A stretch of DNA of 64,000 bases, taken from positions 248,001 through 312,000 of the forward strand of contig NZ_JAFCJE010000003.1 in NCBI RefSeq assembly GCF_018131185.1, in the 5' to 3' direction. The stretch comes from Bradyrhizobium diazoefficiens. Lineage in GTDB: Bacteria; Pseudomonadota; Alphaproteobacteria; Rhizobiales; Xanthobacteraceae. The position numbers and the translations under genes are program-made. The notes beneath the pieces were generated by a model that searched no databases, was not told where the DNA came from, and saw only the letters and a program-made list of their open reading frames with translations. Positions within the stretch are counted from its first letter, which is position 1. Every line of letters starts with the position of its first letter. Of this stretch, positions 16,870 to 27,120 are shown piece after piece.

Positions 16870-17609
16870 TCCTTTTTCCCGCGATCGACCTCAAGAACGG
16901 CCAATGCGTGCGCCTCGAGCAGGGCGACATGGCGCGCGCGACCGTGTTCAATCTCAATCCCGCCGCGCAGGCGCAGAGCTTTGCCGAGCAGGGTTTTGAG
17001 TATCTCCACGTCGTCGACCTCGACGGTGCCTTTGCCGGCAAGCCGGTGAATGCCGGGGCTGTCGAGGCCATGCTGAAGACGATCAAGATTCCGGTGCAGC
17101 TCGGCGGCGGCATACGCGATCTCAAAACCGTCGAGGCGTGGCTCGACAAGGGCATCACCCGCGTCATCATCGGCACCGCCGCAGTGCGCGATCCCGAGCT
17201 GGTGAAGGCCGCGGCGAAGAAATTCCCCGGCCGTGTTGCGGTCGGGCTCGATGCGCGCGACGGCAAGGTCGCGGTCGAAGGCTGGGCGGAGACCTCGCAG
17301 GTGACGGTGCTCGAGATCGCGCAGCGTTTCGAGGACGCCGGCGTTGCCGCGATCATCTTCACCGACATCGCGCGCGACGGCCTGCTCAAGGGCTTGAACC
17401 TGGATGCGACCATTGCGCTGGCGGACAGCATCTCGATTCCGGTGATCGCCTCCGGCGGTCTCGCCTCGATCGAGGACGTCAAGGCGATGCTGACGCCGCG
17501 CGCCAAGAAACTCGCCGGCGCGATCGCGGGCCGCGCGCTTTACGACGGCCGGCTCGATCCAGCCGCCGCCCTCACTCTGATCCGCAGCGCACGCGCGCCT
17601 GGGAGCTGA
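16857..17609 (+). CDS. hisA: ProFAR isomerase (HisA)
   Basis: HisA is the TIM-barrel isomerase that converts ProFAR to PRFAR. The 250-residue product begins [15 protein letters not shown] with the catalytic Asp in the first strand, and has VQLGGGIRD, the second catalytic Asp in FTDIARDG, and VIASGGLAS at the phosphate-binding end. The ATG at 16857 overlaps hisH by 13 bp; a GTG at 16866 is possible. hisF follows after 3 bp. Confidence 0.96.
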   Translation: METVILFPAIDLKNGQCVRLEQGDMARATVFNLNPAAQAQSFAEQGFEYLHVVDLDGAFAGKPVNAGAVEAMLKTIKIPVQLGGGIRDLKTVEAWLDKGITRVIIGTAAVRDPELVKAAAKKFPGRVAVGLDARDGKVAVEGWAETSQVTVLEIAQRFEDAGVAAIIFTDIARDGLLKGLNLDATIALADSISIPVIASGGLASIEDVKAMLTPRAKKLAGAIAGRALYDGRLDPAAALTLIRSARAPGS

Positions 17610-17612
17610 CAC

Positions 17613-18386
17613 ATGTTCAAGGTGCGCGTGATCCCCTGCCTCGACGTCAAGGACGGTCGCGTCGTCAAGGGCGTCAACTTCGTCGATCTGCGCGACGCCG
17701 GCGACCCCGTCGAAGCCGCGATCGCCTATGACGCGGCCGGCGCCGACGAGCTCACTTTTCTCGACATCACTGCGACCCACGAGAATCGCGGCATCATGCT
17801 GGACGTGGTCCGCCGCACGGCGGAGGCCTGCTTCATGCCCGTCACCGTCGGTGGTGGCGTGCGTGAGGTCAACGACATCAAGACGCTGCTGCGCGCCGGG
17901 GCCGACAAGGTCTCGATCAACAGCGCGGCGGTGTCGCGGCGCGAGTTCGTCAAGGAAGCGGCTGAGAAATTCGGTCAACAATGCGTCGTGGTTGCGATCG
18001 ATGCCAAGCGGGTGAAGCGCCCGGGCGGCGACCGCTGGGAAATCTTCACCCATGGCGGCCGCAATTCGACCGGCATCGACGCCATCGAATATGCCCAGGA
18101 AGTCGTCGCGCTCGGCGCCGGTGAGATCCTGCTGACCTCGATGGATCGCGACGGCACGAGGCAAGGATTCGACATCCCGTTGACCCGGGCGATCGCGGAC
18201 AGCGTTCCCGTTCCGGTGATCGCCTCGGGCGGCGTCGGCAATCTCGACCACCTCGTCGACGGTATCCGCGACGGGCACGCGACGGCGGTGCTGGCCGCCT
18301 CGATCTTCCACTTCGGGGAATTCACCATCCGTGAAGCCAAGGAGCACATGGCCCGGCGCGGACTACCCATGCGCCTCGATGCCTGA
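17613..18386 (+). CDS. hisF: Imidazole glycerol phosphate synthase, cyclase subunit
   Basis: HisF joins ammonia from HisH with PRFAR to make IGP and AICAR. The 257-residue barrel starts with [16 protein letters not shown] carrying the catalytic Asp, and has [16 protein letters not shown] with the second Asp, and VIASGGVG. It is homologous to HisA, its neighbour. Confidence 0.97.
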   Translation: MFKVRVIPCLDVKDGRVVKGVNFVDLRDAGDPVEAAIAYDAAGADELTFLDITATHENRGIMLDVVRRTAEACFMPVTVGGGVREVNDIKTLLRAGADKVSINSAAVSRREFVKEAAEKFGQQCVVVAIDAKRVKRPGGDRWEIFTHGGRNSTGIDAIEYAQEVVALGAGEILLTSMDRDGTRQGFDIPLTRAIADSVPVPVIASGGVGNLDHLVDGIRDGHATAVLAASIFHFGEFTIREAKEHMARRGLPMRLDA

Positions 18387-18466
18387 CGACTCCCGTTCAT
18401 AAAAGTGCTACACGAGCCGGTGGGGACCGGCTCGTACGGCCGGATCGCGTTTTCCGAGTAGATTGC

Positions 18467-18793
18467 ATGCCGCGCTTCACGATCCACGATCTGGCCGAGA
18501 CCATCGACGCCCGCGCCGCCGCCGATGGCGAGACCTCCTATACCCGCAAGCTTCTGGACAAGGGCGCCGAGCATTGCGCCAAGAAGTTCGGCGAGGAAGC
18601 AGTCGAAACCGTAATCGCAGCAGTCGAAAACGATCGCGCGCATCTGGTCGCCGAGAGCGCCGACCTGCTCTACCATTTCCTTGTGTTGCTCAAGGCCCGC
18701 GGCGTAAAGCTGGAAGAGGTCGAGGCGGCGCTCGAGAAGCGAACGACGATGTCGGGCCTGGAAGAGAAGGCGTCGCGCAAGGGCGGCAACTAG
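18467..18793 (+). CDS. hisE: Phosphoribosyl-ATP pyrophosphatase
   Basis: HisE hydrolyses PR-ATP to PR-AMP, the second step of histidine synthesis. The 108-residue MazG-like all-alpha protein shows the Glu-rich metal-binding segments [13 protein letters not shown] and [13 protein letters not shown]. It stands alone, not fused to HisI. It lies 80 bp after hisF and 20 bp before coaA. Confidence 0.95.
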   Translation: MPRFTIHDLAETIDARAAADGETSYTRKLLDKGAEHCAKKFGEEAVETVIAAVENDRAHLVAESADLLYHFLVLLKARGVKLEEVEAALEKRTTMSGLEEKASRKGGN

Positions 18794-18813
18794 CCGAGTG
18801 GAGAGGTCGCGTC

Positions 18814-19770
18814 ATGGATATCCGCGCACCCGAGCAGCAGTATAATCCGTACCGCGTCTATACGCGCGAGGAGTGGTCGCGGCTGCGCGACGATACGCCG
18901 ATGACGCTGGAGCCGGGCGAGTTCGACCGGCTGCGCTCGCTGCACGACCGCCTCGATCTCCAGGAGGTCGAGGACATCTACCTTCCGTTGTCGCGCCTGC
19001 TCTCGATCTACGTCGACGCGATGCAGCGCCTGTATTACGCCGAGCGCCAATTCCTCGACATCCGCGACCGCAAGGTACCCTACATCATCGGCGTCGCCGG
19101 TTCGGTCGCGGTCGGGAAGTCCACCACGGCCCGCGTGCTTCAGGCGCTGCTGGCGCGCTGGTCGCCCCGGCCGAAGGTCGAACTGATCACGACCGACGGA
19201 TTCCTCTATCCCAACGCCGTGCTCGAGCGGCAGGGCATCATGCAGAAGAAGGGCTTTCCGGAGAGCTACGACCTGCCGCTGCTGCTCAGCTTCCTTTCCG
19301 ACATCAAGTCCGGCCGCCGTCATGTGCGCGCGCCGGTCTATTCGCATCTGACCTACGACATCGTGCCGAACCAGTGGGCGGAGGTCGACCAGCCCGACAT
19401 CCTGGTCGTCGAGGGCGTCAACGTTCTGCAAACCGGCAAACTGCCGCGTGACGGCAAGGCGGTGCCCGTCGTCTCCGACTTCTTCGATTTCTCGGTCTAT
19501 ATCGACGCGGACGAGGCGGCGCTGCGGCAATGGTACATCAAGCGCTTTCTGGCGCTGCGCGACACCGCTTTCACCAACCCGAAATCCTATTTCAACCGCT
19601 ACGCTTTGCTGTCGGACGAGGAAGCCACCGCCACGGCGATCGCGATCTGGGAGCGCACCAACCTCGCCAATCTCGAGGACAACATTCTGCCGACCCGCCC
19701 CCGCGCGACGCTGATCCTGAAGAAGGGGGCCGACCACACGGTGGAGAGCGTGGCGCTCAGACGGCTCTGA
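18814..19770 (+). CDS. coaA: Type I pantothenate kinase
   Basis: CoaA phosphorylates pantothenate, the committed step of CoA synthesis. The 318-residue P-loop kinase has Walker A GSVAVGKS at 96-103, TTDGFLYPN, and the SVYIDA block of the type I family. The ATG at 18814 lies 20 bp after hisE and gives the standard N-terminus; the frame open upstream belongs to hisE DNA. With coaE at 2.9 kb, two CoA-pathway kinases are in the window. Confidence 0.96.
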   Translation: MDIRAPEQQYNPYRVYTREEWSRLRDDTPMTLEPGEFDRLRSLHDRLDLQEVEDIYLPLSRLLSIYVDAMQRLYYAERQFLDIRDRKVPYIIGVAGSVAVGKSTTARVLQALLARWSPRPKVELITTDGFLYPNAVLERQGIMQKKGFPESYDLPLLLSFLSDIKSGRRHVRAPVYSHLTYDIVPNQWAEVDQPDILVVEGVNVLQTGKLPRDGKAVPVVSDFFDFSVYIDADEAALRQWYIKRFLALRDTAFTNPKSYFNRYALLSDEEATATAIAIWERTNLANLEDNILPTRPRATLILKKGADHTVESVALRRL

Positions 19771-19870
19771 TCGCGTCGTGACCGTGCTGGCTGCTTCGAG
19801 CTAGGTATCTTTTGTTGCAGACCGGCAGCTGGTAATCCGCTATTCCTTGGGAAACGGCGGGAACGGCATC

Positions 19871-20110
19871 ATGGTTGATCGTCTCAGAAGCGCTGCGGAA
19901 CAGCTCGAAGCGCCGATCTGCCCGGACTGCCATGTCGAGATGAAGTGGTTCCGCTCCGAGCTGCTCGCGGACGAGCCGACCCCGATCATCGCGCATCTCT
20001 TCGTCTGCCCGCATTGCAAGCGCGCGGCCAAGGCCGACACCATCTTCAGGGGCAGTCAGACGCCGCCCGATAAGCTCTCGGCCCCGCGGTTCATTGCCTA
20101 TGCCGCATAG
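19871..20110 (+). CDS. Small zinc-ribbon-like hypothetical protein
   Basis: The 79-residue product has two CxxC knuckles, CPDC and CPHC, about 30 residues apart, typical of a zinc ribbon. I recognise no specific family or function. The ATG at 19871 is preferred; an in-frame TTG at 19847 would add eight low-complexity residues. It ends 5 bp before the converging stop of the AI-2E transporter gene. Confidence 0.7.
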   Translation: MVDRLRSAAEQLEAPICPDCHVEMKWFRSELLADEPTPIIAHLFVCPHCKRAAKADTIFRGSQTPPDKLSAPRFIAYAA

Positions 20111-20114
20111 GAGG

Positions 20115-21173
20115 TCATTTCCGGACCTCCTGTTGCATCTTCGAGCCAACGTAGATCTGCCACGCCGTCAGAAACATGGCGGCGACGAGCGGGCCGATGA
20201 CGAAGCCGTTCGCGCCGAACGTGGCCAACCCGCCCAGGGTGGCAAGCAGCACGACGTAGCTCGGCATTTGTATCGACTGGCCGACCAGGATCGGGCGTAG
20301 GAAATTGTCCGCAAGACCGATCACGAAGGTGCCGAATGCGAGCAGGACGAGTCCCTTCGTGACCGAACCTGCCACAAGCAGGTAGAGCGCGACCGGAACC
20401 CAAACCATGGCGGAGCCGAGCACGGGCAAGAGCGAGAGCAGGGCCATGAGCGCGCCCGCCAGCAGCGGCGCAGTCAGGCCGAGCAGCCAGAAGATCAGCC
20501 CGCCCAGCGCTCCCTGAATCAGGGCAACGAGCACGATCCCTTTGATCGTCCCGCGAACAGCGAGGGTGAATGCATGCAGAATCTCGGCAGTATGCCTCGG
20601 GCGCAGCGGCAGCGCGTCGCGGATGCGTGCGTTGAGCTCGTCACCGTCGCGCAACATGAAAAACAGCAGGTACAACATCACGAACAGGCTCGCGACGAAC
20701 TCCAGCGTTACCTGCCCGATGTTGAGCGCATGTCCGGCCAGCTGTTGACCGGCGGGGACGACCAGATTCGACAGGCGTTCCTTGATGTAGGAAAGATCGA
20801 TGGACGCTAGGCGATCCGCCAGGGAAGCCGTCCAGTCGGGCAGCGCGGATCGCAGCTGCTGCAGGGGATGCGCGAAATTGATTTCTCCGTTCTGAATGCG
20901 CTGATACAGCTCTCCGCCCTGATCGATGAGGGAAGCGATGACGATGGCGACCGGGATCAGGACCATCACGACGACGACGACGACAGTGAACAGTGCTGCA
21001 AGATTGTGCTTGCCCGGGAGCGCTTCCAGAGTGCGCCGATAGAGCGGCGCGAAGATGATCGCCAGCAGTACGGCCCACAGCAATGCGCCGGAGAACGGCC
21101 AAAGCACCCAGGCGAACGCAACCGAGATCGCAGCAAGCAGGATGAGGAAAGAACGGTCTTCCGAGGTACTCAC
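20115..21173 (-). CDS. AI-2E family transporter (PerM/UPF0118 type)
   Basis: The 352-residue protein has the family topology: two or three N-terminal membrane segments, a large soluble loop (about 60-150) and a C-terminal bundle with GLADNFLRPILVGQ and TFGANGFVIGPLVAA. Members are proposed to export AI-2 or exchange ions; the substrate here is unknown. The GTG at 21173 is chosen because the upstream ATG (21203) lies in a dispersed palindromic repeat and would add repeat-derived residues. Confidence 0.85.
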   Translation of the reverse strand: MSTSEDRSFLILLAAISVAFAWVLWPFSGALLWAVLLAIIFAPLYRRTLEALPGKHNLAALFTVVVVVVMVLIPVAIVIASLIDQGGELYQRIQNGEINFAHPLQQLRSALPDWTASLADRLASIDLSYIKERLSNLVVPAGQQLAGHALNIGQVTLEFVASLFVMLYLLFFMLRDGDELNARIRDALPLRPRHTAEILHAFTLAVRGTIKGIVLVALIQGALGGLIFWLLGLTAPLLAGALMALLSLLPVLGSAMVWVPVALYLLVAGSVTKGLVLLAFGTFVIGLADNFLRPILVGQSIQMPSYVVLLATLGGLATFGANGFVIGPLVAAMFLTAWQIYVGSKMQQEVRK

Positions 21174-21199
21174 GTGTTCGCAGCCTTCTGCTCGCCAGA

Positions 21200-21276
21200 G
21201 CATGATCCGGAAAGATCATGCGTGGACGACAACCTAAAGCGCGATGACGATTCTTCCAAATCTCATCGCGCTTTAG
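21200..21276. repeat. Dispersed palindromic repeat (GCATGATC type with long hairpin)
   Basis: Two perfect inverted repeats follow one another: GCATGATC/GATCATGC (21200-21221) and the 14-bp CTAAAGCGCGATGA/TCATCGCGCTTTAG (21234-21276, 15-base loop). The GCATGATC arm recurs at 48924-48992. Such repeats are frequent between genes of Bradyrhizobium-type genomes. This copy lies between two co-directional genes. Confidence 0.8.
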
Positions 21277-21378
21277 CGCATGATCCGGATCCGAATGATC
21301 CGCGTAGCGCAAAGCATGCAGCTCAATCCATGACCCGGGGCGGGACGGCGCTGCCAGCTCGGCGCTGACGACCGGCCC

Positions 21379-22008
21379 CTACTTGCCCGCTTTCGCGCCC
21401 CAGTCGGCGAGCTTGATGCGCCCGGCGAAGGTCGCGGGGCCGGAGCTGCCGGCCTTGTAGACGAAAGCTTCGCCTTCCTGGACGTCGCCGGCCTCCTTGC
21501 CGAAGGCGTCGGCGATGTTGGTCTTGTGGGTGACAAGGAAAGTGTTGGTGCCGGCCTTCGGGGCCGCATCGACGAGCTGACGCACCGCCTGACCCGCCTT
21601 AGCATTTGCACCCGTCGGGTTTGCCATTCCCGACGCGCTCGCGTTGCTGCTGTCCGTTAACGCATCGACCGGCTTGACCTCGCGTCCCGAGATCAGCTTG
21701 CCAGCCTCGACCGCCCGGTTCAGCCGGCTGGTGTAGATATCGCCAATGGGAATCGCGAGGTCCTTGAGCGCCGTCCCGATCTGGCGCGCCATGTCCCTGC
21801 CCTTTTCGCTGAGCTGGCGCTGGGCGCTCATGTCTTCGAACTTGAAGGGGTAGACATCCTTCTGGCTGTCGTCGGTGGCGGTGTGCCGAAACACCAGCAC
21901 GTAGCCGCCCTGCTTGAGCGATGCGATGAGTTCCGGTGTATCCGCTGCGGCGTGTCGGGATAACCCAACGAGGAAAACAACAAGTGCGAGGCGGCAAAGC
22001 ACATTCAT
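21379..22008 (-). CDS. Secreted histidine phosphatase superfamily protein
   Basis: The 209-residue protein has a cleavable signal peptide (ALVVFLVGLSRHAAADT) and a histidine phosphatase fold. The family RHG motif reads RHT (VFRHTATDD), keeping the catalytic His and Arg. A second His occurs in LVTHKTNI where the family has GH. Substrate unknown, probably periplasmic. The ATG at 22008 has a GAAGGA Shine-Dalgarno at 8 bases, unlike the TTG two codons upstream. The altered RHG may change activity. Confidence 0.82.
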   Translation of the reverse strand: MNVLCRLALVVFLVGLSRHAAADTPELIASLKQGGYVLVFRHTATDDSQKDVYPFKFEDMSAQRQLSEKGRDMARQIGTALKDLAIPIGDIYTSRLNRAVEAGKLISGREVKPVDALTDSSNASASGMANPTGANAKAGQAVRQLVDAAPKAGTNTFLVTHKTNIADAFGKEAGDVQEGEAFVYKAGSSGPATFAGRIKLADWGAKAGK

Positions 22009-22115
22009 GCGCAAAGTCCTTCATTGCAAAAGACCCCTACGTATGGTGACGCGCAACGCCGCGTATTTCAATTGTCGTTTGGCCGCCGGGCCAGAGTTCC
22101 CTCTGAAACTCTGGA

Positions 22116-24341
22116 TCAGACCGCGAGGTGCCGGGGGGCTGCCAGACCCGCCAGCGCCTCTTCCAATTTTTCCCGGTCGAGCGGCTTGATCAGAAATCCG
22201 TTCATGCCCGCCTCGAAACAGGCATAGCGATCCTCCTCCAGCGTATTGGCGGTGAGCGCGAGGACCGGCGTGTGATGGCCGCCAATGGCGGCCTCATGCG
22301 CGCGGATATGCTTGGTCGCCTCGATGCCGTCGAGCTGCGGCATCTGGATATCCATCAGCACGAGATCGTAGGGCGTGCCGGCCGATGAAGCGGCGAGCCA
22401 GGATTCCAGCGCGGCCTCGCCGTGGACGGCGATGACGACACGATGGCCGAGCTTCGTCAGCAGCGAGCGCATCAACAACGCGTTGATCTCGTTGTCCTCG
22501 GCGACGAGGATCGACAGGCTCCTTGCCTGCGTCGCGCCGGCGGCTTCAACCGGTGGCTCCGGCGCGAGATCGGGTGAGGCGACTTCCGGCGTCAGCGCGA
22601 GGCGCGCGGCGAGCGAGGCTGCCCGCAGCGGCTTGACCAGAAAGCCTGTGAAGGCTGGCGACAGCTTTTCATGGCGCGAGCCCGACGTCAGCAGCACGAG
22701 GCGCTGGGCTGCATGCGCGCGGGCCATTTCGCCCAGATGGTCGGCGGTGGCAGGGCCGATCGCGCGATCGATCAGCACTGCGTGCCATGAGCGTTCGGGC
22801 AGCAGCGCTTCGGCAACTGCCGCATCCGAGACCATGCAGGTCTGGCCGCCCCAACGCTCCAGACGCCGCGCGATCAGCGAGGCCTCGATTCCGTCCGCGA
22901 CCAGAAGCATCGACTTGCCGCCGAGGTCAGGGCTCGGAAAGGCGGTCTGTCCCGCGCCGGCTTGCGACGGCGGAAGCGGCATTGCGACCTCGAAGGTCGA
23001 GCCTTTGCCCGGCTCGCTCGCGAGCGTGATCCGGCCGCCCATGCGCTTGACGATGCGCTCGCTGATGGAAAGTCCAAGTCCGGTGCCGCCATAGGTACGG
23101 GAGACGCGCTCGTCGGCCTGTTCGAACTCTCGGAAAATGCGTTGCTGCGCTTCCGGCGCGATGCCGATGCCGGTGTCCCGGACCAGGAAGCTGATCTCGT
23201 TCGGCCAGATGCCGGGTTCGACGATCAGCGCGACGCCGCCATTGCTTGTGAACTTGATGGCGTTGCCGGCGAGATTGAGCAGCACCTGGCGCAACCGCGC
23301 CGCGTCGCCGACCACCTCGAGCGGCAGGCGCTCGTCGATATAGGATGCGATCTCGAGGTCCTTGGCCTGTGCACGCGGCGCCAGCAGCTCGGTGATTTCC
23401 TCGATCAGCGTGGACAGGGCGAAGGGACGCAGCTGGAGATCGAGCTTGCCCGCCTCGATCTTGGAATAGTCGAGCAGCTCCTCGATCAGCGCCATCAGGG
23501 CTTCGCCCGACGTCTTCACCGCTCGCGCGTAGGTCGTCTGCTCCGGCGTCAGCGTGGTGTCGAGCAACAGGCCGCCCATGCCGATGATGCCGTTCAGCGG
23601 CGTGCGGATCTCGTGCGAGGCCATCGCCAGAAAGCGCGATTTGGCGCGGTTGGCGGCGTCGGCCTGGTCGCGCGCGTTGGACAGCGCACGTTCGGTCTCG
23701 GTGCGGTCGGTGACGTCACGTCCCACGCTCTGCAATTCGGCGGGTTGCCCGGCATCGTGGCGGACGTAGCCCTCGCGCCACGCAATCCAGCGCGCGCCGA
23801 GCGGCGTCGCGATCTTCTGGTCGTGGACGCGCGTGCCGTTGCTCTCGCGCGCGCTGTCGCCCTGCTCCAGAATGTCGAAGTCGAAACGCGTATCGACCAG
23901 CGCGCTGCGCGCCTGACCGGCGAGTGTGCAATAGGCCTCGTTGGCAAAGGTGATGCGGCCGCTCGTGTCGCGCAGCACGATGAGGTCGCCCTGCTGCTCG
24001 AACAGGCTGCGGGCGCGTTCTTCCGCCTCCTTCAGCTCCCAATTGCGGTCGATGAGCGCCTCGTTGTGGGCCGCGAGCGTCCGCAGCCGCTTATTGACGA
24101 AGCGCAGGCGCATGCTCAGCGTCGCAAGGCCGAGGCAGGCGAGCGCGAACAGGAAGCTCGCGCCGATCGCGAAGGCGTGGGGATCGTAGCCGGAATTGTC
24201 GGACCGGCTGCCGGTCACGAAACCATAGGCGCCGCCGAAGGTCGCCGAGAAGATCATGACGGAACGGATCGCAAAGGCAATTCGGGGGTGCCGTCGCCTG
24301 AAGCGGCGCATGCGCACCTTGATCCGGAACGTCCGACCCAT
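22116..24341 (-). CDS. Hybrid sensor histidine kinase with PAS and two receiver domains
   Basis: The 741-residue protein has two N-terminal membrane segments (about 22-42 and 56-78), a coiled coil, a PAS domain (about 110-210), a HisKA domain with phosphoacceptor His243 in ASHEIRTP, and an HATPase with N box [14 protein letters not shown] and GGTGLGL. A first receiver follows (about 477-580) that keeps the acceptor-position Asp525 and Lys but has VADG where the acidic pair should be. A complete second receiver has AEDN, Asp664 in LMDIQMP and a KPL lysine. No response regulator gene is adjacent. The signal is unknown. Confidence 0.9.
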   Translation of the reverse strand: MGRTFRIKVRMRRFRRRHPRIAFAIRSVMIFSATFGGAYGFVTGSRSDNSGYDPHAFAIGASFLFALACLGLATLSMRLRFVNKRLRTLAAHNEALIDRNWELKEAEERARSLFEQQGDLIVLRDTSGRITFANEAYCTLAGQARSALVDTRFDFDILEQGDSARESNGTRVHDQKIATPLGARWIAWREGYVRHDAGQPAELQSVGRDVTDRTETERALSNARDQADAANRAKSRFLAMASHEIRTPLNGIIGMGGLLLDTTLTPEQTTYARAVKTSGEALMALIEELLDYSKIEAGKLDLQLRPFALSTLIEEITELLAPRAQAKDLEIASYIDERLPLEVVGDAARLRQVLLNLAGNAIKFTSNGGVALIVEPGIWPNEISFLVRDTGIGIAPEAQQRIFREFEQADERVSRTYGGTGLGLSISERIVKRMGGRITLASEPGKGSTFEVAMPLPPSQAGAGQTAFPSPDLGGKSMLLVADGIEASLIARRLERWGGQTCMVSDAAVAEALLPERSWHAVLIDRAIGPATADHLGEMARAHAAQRLVLLTSGSRHEKLSPAFTGFLVKPLRAASLAARLALTPEVASPDLAPEPPVEAAGATQARSLSILVAEDNEINALLMRSLLTKLGHRVVIAVHGEAALESWLAASSAGTPYDLVLMDIQMPQLDGIEATKHIRAHEAAIGGHHTPVLALTANTLEEDRYACFEAGMNGFLIKPLDREKLEEALAGLAAPRHLAV

Positions 24342-24461
24342 CGTCACCCCGACTCTTGTCCGAGACCCACCACTGCCGCGTGCGACGATGGCCCGCCGAC
24401 CTTGCGAACAGTTTGAAGCTCCGGTGCCGCCTCCAAACAGGGTTGACGATGTGTTAACGGC

Positions 24462-24929
24462 TCAGAGCGAGGCGGCCTGGAGGTGGCGGTGGCCGCCGCG
24501 GGCGCCGACGATCAGCGCCGCCGCCTCGCGTTGCGAGAACGATTTCGAGCGCACATAGATGCGGTAATCCGCCGGCCCCTCGGTGGAGAGATAGATCACC
24601 TGGCCGCCGTCGACGGGCTCGGCGGCGATCGACACAAGTCGCCTCGAGGGATTGGCCTGGCAGGAGTCCGGCTCGGAACCGGGGCCGCCGTCCACCACGG
24701 TGAAGTCAGCCGCGTCAGCATCATCGGTGATCTGAACCCGCACGGTGGCGCGCTCCGGATCCTCGGTGAAGGCGACATGCACGCCGGCCGTCCAGAACAG
24801 CGAGGTCAGCTCGACCGAGGTGTCGCCGAGCGCGATGCAGGGATGTGAGACCGATCCGATCTCGCCGCGACCGAATGCGACAGCCGCCAGGAGGGGAACA
24901 ACCGAGGCCAGGATCTTGAAACGCAACAT
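24462..24929 (-). CDS. Secreted hypothetical protein
   Basis: I do not recognise this 155-residue protein. It has an N-terminal signal peptide (ILASVVPLLAAVAFG), two Cys residues that could form a disulfide in the mature part (CIAL and DSCQAN), and beta-rich sequence. It is probably periplasmic. It lies between the sensor kinase gene and comM on the same strand, with no operon-like overlap. Confidence 0.7.
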   Translation of the reverse strand: MLRFKILASVVPLLAAVAFGRGEIGSVSHPCIALGDTSVELTSLFWTAGVHVAFTEDPERATVRVQITDDADAADFTVVDGGPGSEPDSCQANPSRRLVSIAAEPVDGGQVIYLSTEGPADYRIYVRSKSFSQREAAALIVGARGGHRHLQAASL

Positions 24930-25027
24930 GACGCTCTACTCGCAAAGGCCGCTCGGGAACTCATCGGGCCTTATGGTTTGCAGAGCGTAAAGGAAACTCG
25001 TTACCGCCAGGTTGATGCGTGGCGTGA

Positions 25028-26566
25028 TCAAGCCAGCTGCCGCACATCCTCCGCGAGTGCGCGATAGGACAGCGCTTCGGCCAAATGCAGCCGGCCGATC
25101 TTGTCGGCGGAATCGAGATCGGCCAGCGTGCGGGCCACCCGCAGCACGCGGTGATAGCCGCGCGCCGACAGCCGCATCGTCTCGGCGGCGTCGCGCAGCA
25201 ATTTGGCGCCTTGCGCATCCGGCTTGGCGATGTCTTCCAACACGGAGGCCGGCGCCTCGGCATTGGTGCGGACATTGGGCAGACCGGCATCGGCATAGCG
25301 CGCGAGCTGGATGTCGCGCGCCGCCGCGACGCGCGCGGCGACCTCGGCCGATCCCTCCGCCGGCGGCGGCAGGATCAAATCGGCCGCGGTCACGGCCGGC
25401 ACTTCGATGCGCAGATCGATACGGTCCATCAGCGGCCCCGAGATGCGTGCCTGGTAATCGCCCGTGCAGCGGTCGATGCGACCGCGCTTGCAGGCATAGC
25501 CGGGCTCGAACGCGTTGCCGCAGCGGCACGGATTCATCGCCGCCACCAGCATGAAGCGGGCAGGGTAGGTGACGCGGTGATTGGCGCGCGATACGGCGAC
25601 CTCGCCGTTCTCCAGCGGTTGCCGCAGCGAATCCAGCACGCGCGGATCGAACTCGGGCAATTCGTCGAGGAACAGCACGCCCTGATGCGCGAGTGATATC
25701 TCGCCGGGCTTGGCGCGCATGCCGCCGCCGGTGAGGGCGGCCATGCTGGCGGAATGATGCGGCGAGCGGAACGGCCGCCGTGCCGTCAGCGCGCCGCCTT
25801 CGATCTCGCCGGCGACGGACGCGATCATCGAGACCTCGAGCAGCTCGCCGGGCGAGAGCGGCGGCAGGATCGAGGGCAGGCGTGCCGCCAGCATCGATTT
25901 GCCGGCGCCGGGCGCGCCGATCATGAGCAAATGATGCCCGCCGGCGGCTGCGATCTCCAGCGCCCGCTTGGCGCTTTCCTGCCCCTTGATGTCGCGGAGG
26001 TCGAGCGTCGAGGCGGCGGCCGCGTGCACCTTCGGCGAAGGGCGCGACAGCACCTGGGTGCCCTTGAAATGGTTGGCGATCTGGATCAGCGAGCTTGCGG
26101 CGATGATCTGGATGTCCGGGCTGGCCCACGCCGCCTCGGAGCCGCAGGACGCCGGGCAGATCAGCCCCTCCTCGCGCATATTGGCGCCGATGGCGGCGGG
26201 AAGGACGCCGGCCACGGGCGCGATCGAGCCGTCGAGGCCGAGCTCGCCGAGCACCGTGAAGCCGCTCAGCGCATCCGGCGGGATCGCGCCGATCGCCGCC
26301 ATCAGGCCGAGCGCGATCGGCAGGTCGTAATGGCTGCCCTCCTTGGGCAGGTCGGCCGGCGCCAGATTGACGATGATCCGCCGCGCCGGCAGCGCGAGGC
26401 CAGAGGCGATCAGCGCCGAACGCACCCGCTCGCGCGCCTCCGACACCGCCTTGTCCGGGAGGCCGACGATGGCGAACGCCGGCAGGCCCGGCGCGACCTG
26501 CACCTGCACGTCGACCGCGCGGGCCTCGATCCCCTCAAAGGCGACGGTGGAAACCCGCTGAACCAT
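25028..26566 (-). CDS. comM: YifB/ComM-type Mg chelatase-like ATPase
   Basis: The 512-residue protein belongs to the YifB/ComM family, a AAA+ hexameric helicase that promotes branch migration during natural transformation in Vibrio and Haemophilus. It has the N-terminal Lon-like domain (MVQRVSTVAFEGIEARAVDV), Walker A GAPGAGKSM, Walker B FLDELPEF, and a Cys-rich insertion (NPCRCGN with later Cys) of the Mg-chelatase domain. The ATG at 26566 gives the canonical start; the frame stays open 71 codons upstream without similarity. Other competence genes are not visible here. Confidence 0.92.
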   Translation of the reverse strand: MVQRVSTVAFEGIEARAVDVQVQVAPGLPAFAIVGLPDKAVSEARERVRSALIASGLALPARRIIVNLAPADLPKEGSHYDLPIALGLMAAIGAIPPDALSGFTVLGELGLDGSIAPVAGVLPAAIGANMREEGLICPASCGSEAAWASPDIQIIAASSLIQIANHFKGTQVLSRPSPKVHAAAASTLDLRDIKGQESAKRALEIAAAGGHHLLMIGAPGAGKSMLAARLPSILPPLSPGELLEVSMIASVAGEIEGGALTARRPFRSPHHSASMAALTGGGMRAKPGEISLAHQGVLFLDELPEFDPRVLDSLRQPLENGEVAVSRANHRVTYPARFMLVAAMNPCRCGNAFEPGYACKRGRIDRCTGDYQARISGPLMDRIDLRIEVPAVTAADLILPPPAEGSAEVAARVAAARDIQLARYADAGLPNVRTNAEAPASVLEDIAKPDAQGAKLLRDAAETMRLSARGYHRVLRVARTLADLDSADKIGRLHLAEALSYRALAEDVRQLA

Positions 26567-26795
26567 GCTCAAACCAGCCTGCCCCTCTCGCACAATTAGG
26601 GGTAGCAGAGCCCGGCCCTCTCCGCAAGAACAATACGGGAACGATCTTGGGAGGGCGAGCAAACCTTTAATCAGGCGTAAACGCCAAGCCGACACTACGC
26701 CTCGAATGCCGGCTTCTGTCCTCAGCACATTCCAACGAATGTCCGCTACTCCTAGGGCTGCGGGATGGGCCGTGGTCAACGGGTGAACAGTTCAA

Positions 26796-27041
26796 ATGCT
26801 TGCAAATCGCCGGAGAAGCGAACGTCGGATGTGCAGCCGGCTCGCCAAGATCCATTTTGGCGCGGGGTCGCTGCCGCGGGACTGCACGATCACGGATATC
26901 TCGGATGGCGGCGTGAAAGTGGTGGCGGAATTCTTGGAAGTGCCGCCGCAATTCACCATCATCTTCGCGCCCGATTATTCCCGCCAATGCCGCCTGCGTT
27001 GGCGCATCGGCTGCGAGTTCGGCGCCGAATTCACCGACTAG
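26796..27041 (+). CDS. Stand-alone PilZ domain protein
   Basis: The 81-residue product is a single PilZ domain, a c-di-GMP sensor. The N-terminal Arg motif (NRRRSERR) and the DISDGG motif matching (D/N)xSxxG are both present, so binding is plausible. The gene ends about 80 bp before a TadD-like gene on the same strand and faces the cpaBCDE genes. A link between c-di-GMP and pilus function is suggested by position only. Confidence 0.85.
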   Translation: MLANRRRSERRMCSRLAKIHFGAGSLPRDCTITDISDGGVKVVAEFLEVPPQFTIIFAPDYSRQCRLRWRIGCEFGAEFTD

Positions 27042-27120
27042 GCCGTCCGGGTCGCGCGCCTTAACGGGACTTTAGCGTTAATCGGTAAGCATCTCTGATC
27101 AGTTGCCGAGTGATCAGAGT

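Noticed and set aside
22962..24416. 484-codon plus-strand frame
   Set aside because: Antisense to the hybrid kinase gene, low-complexity Arg/Gly/Ala-rich translation with no domain.
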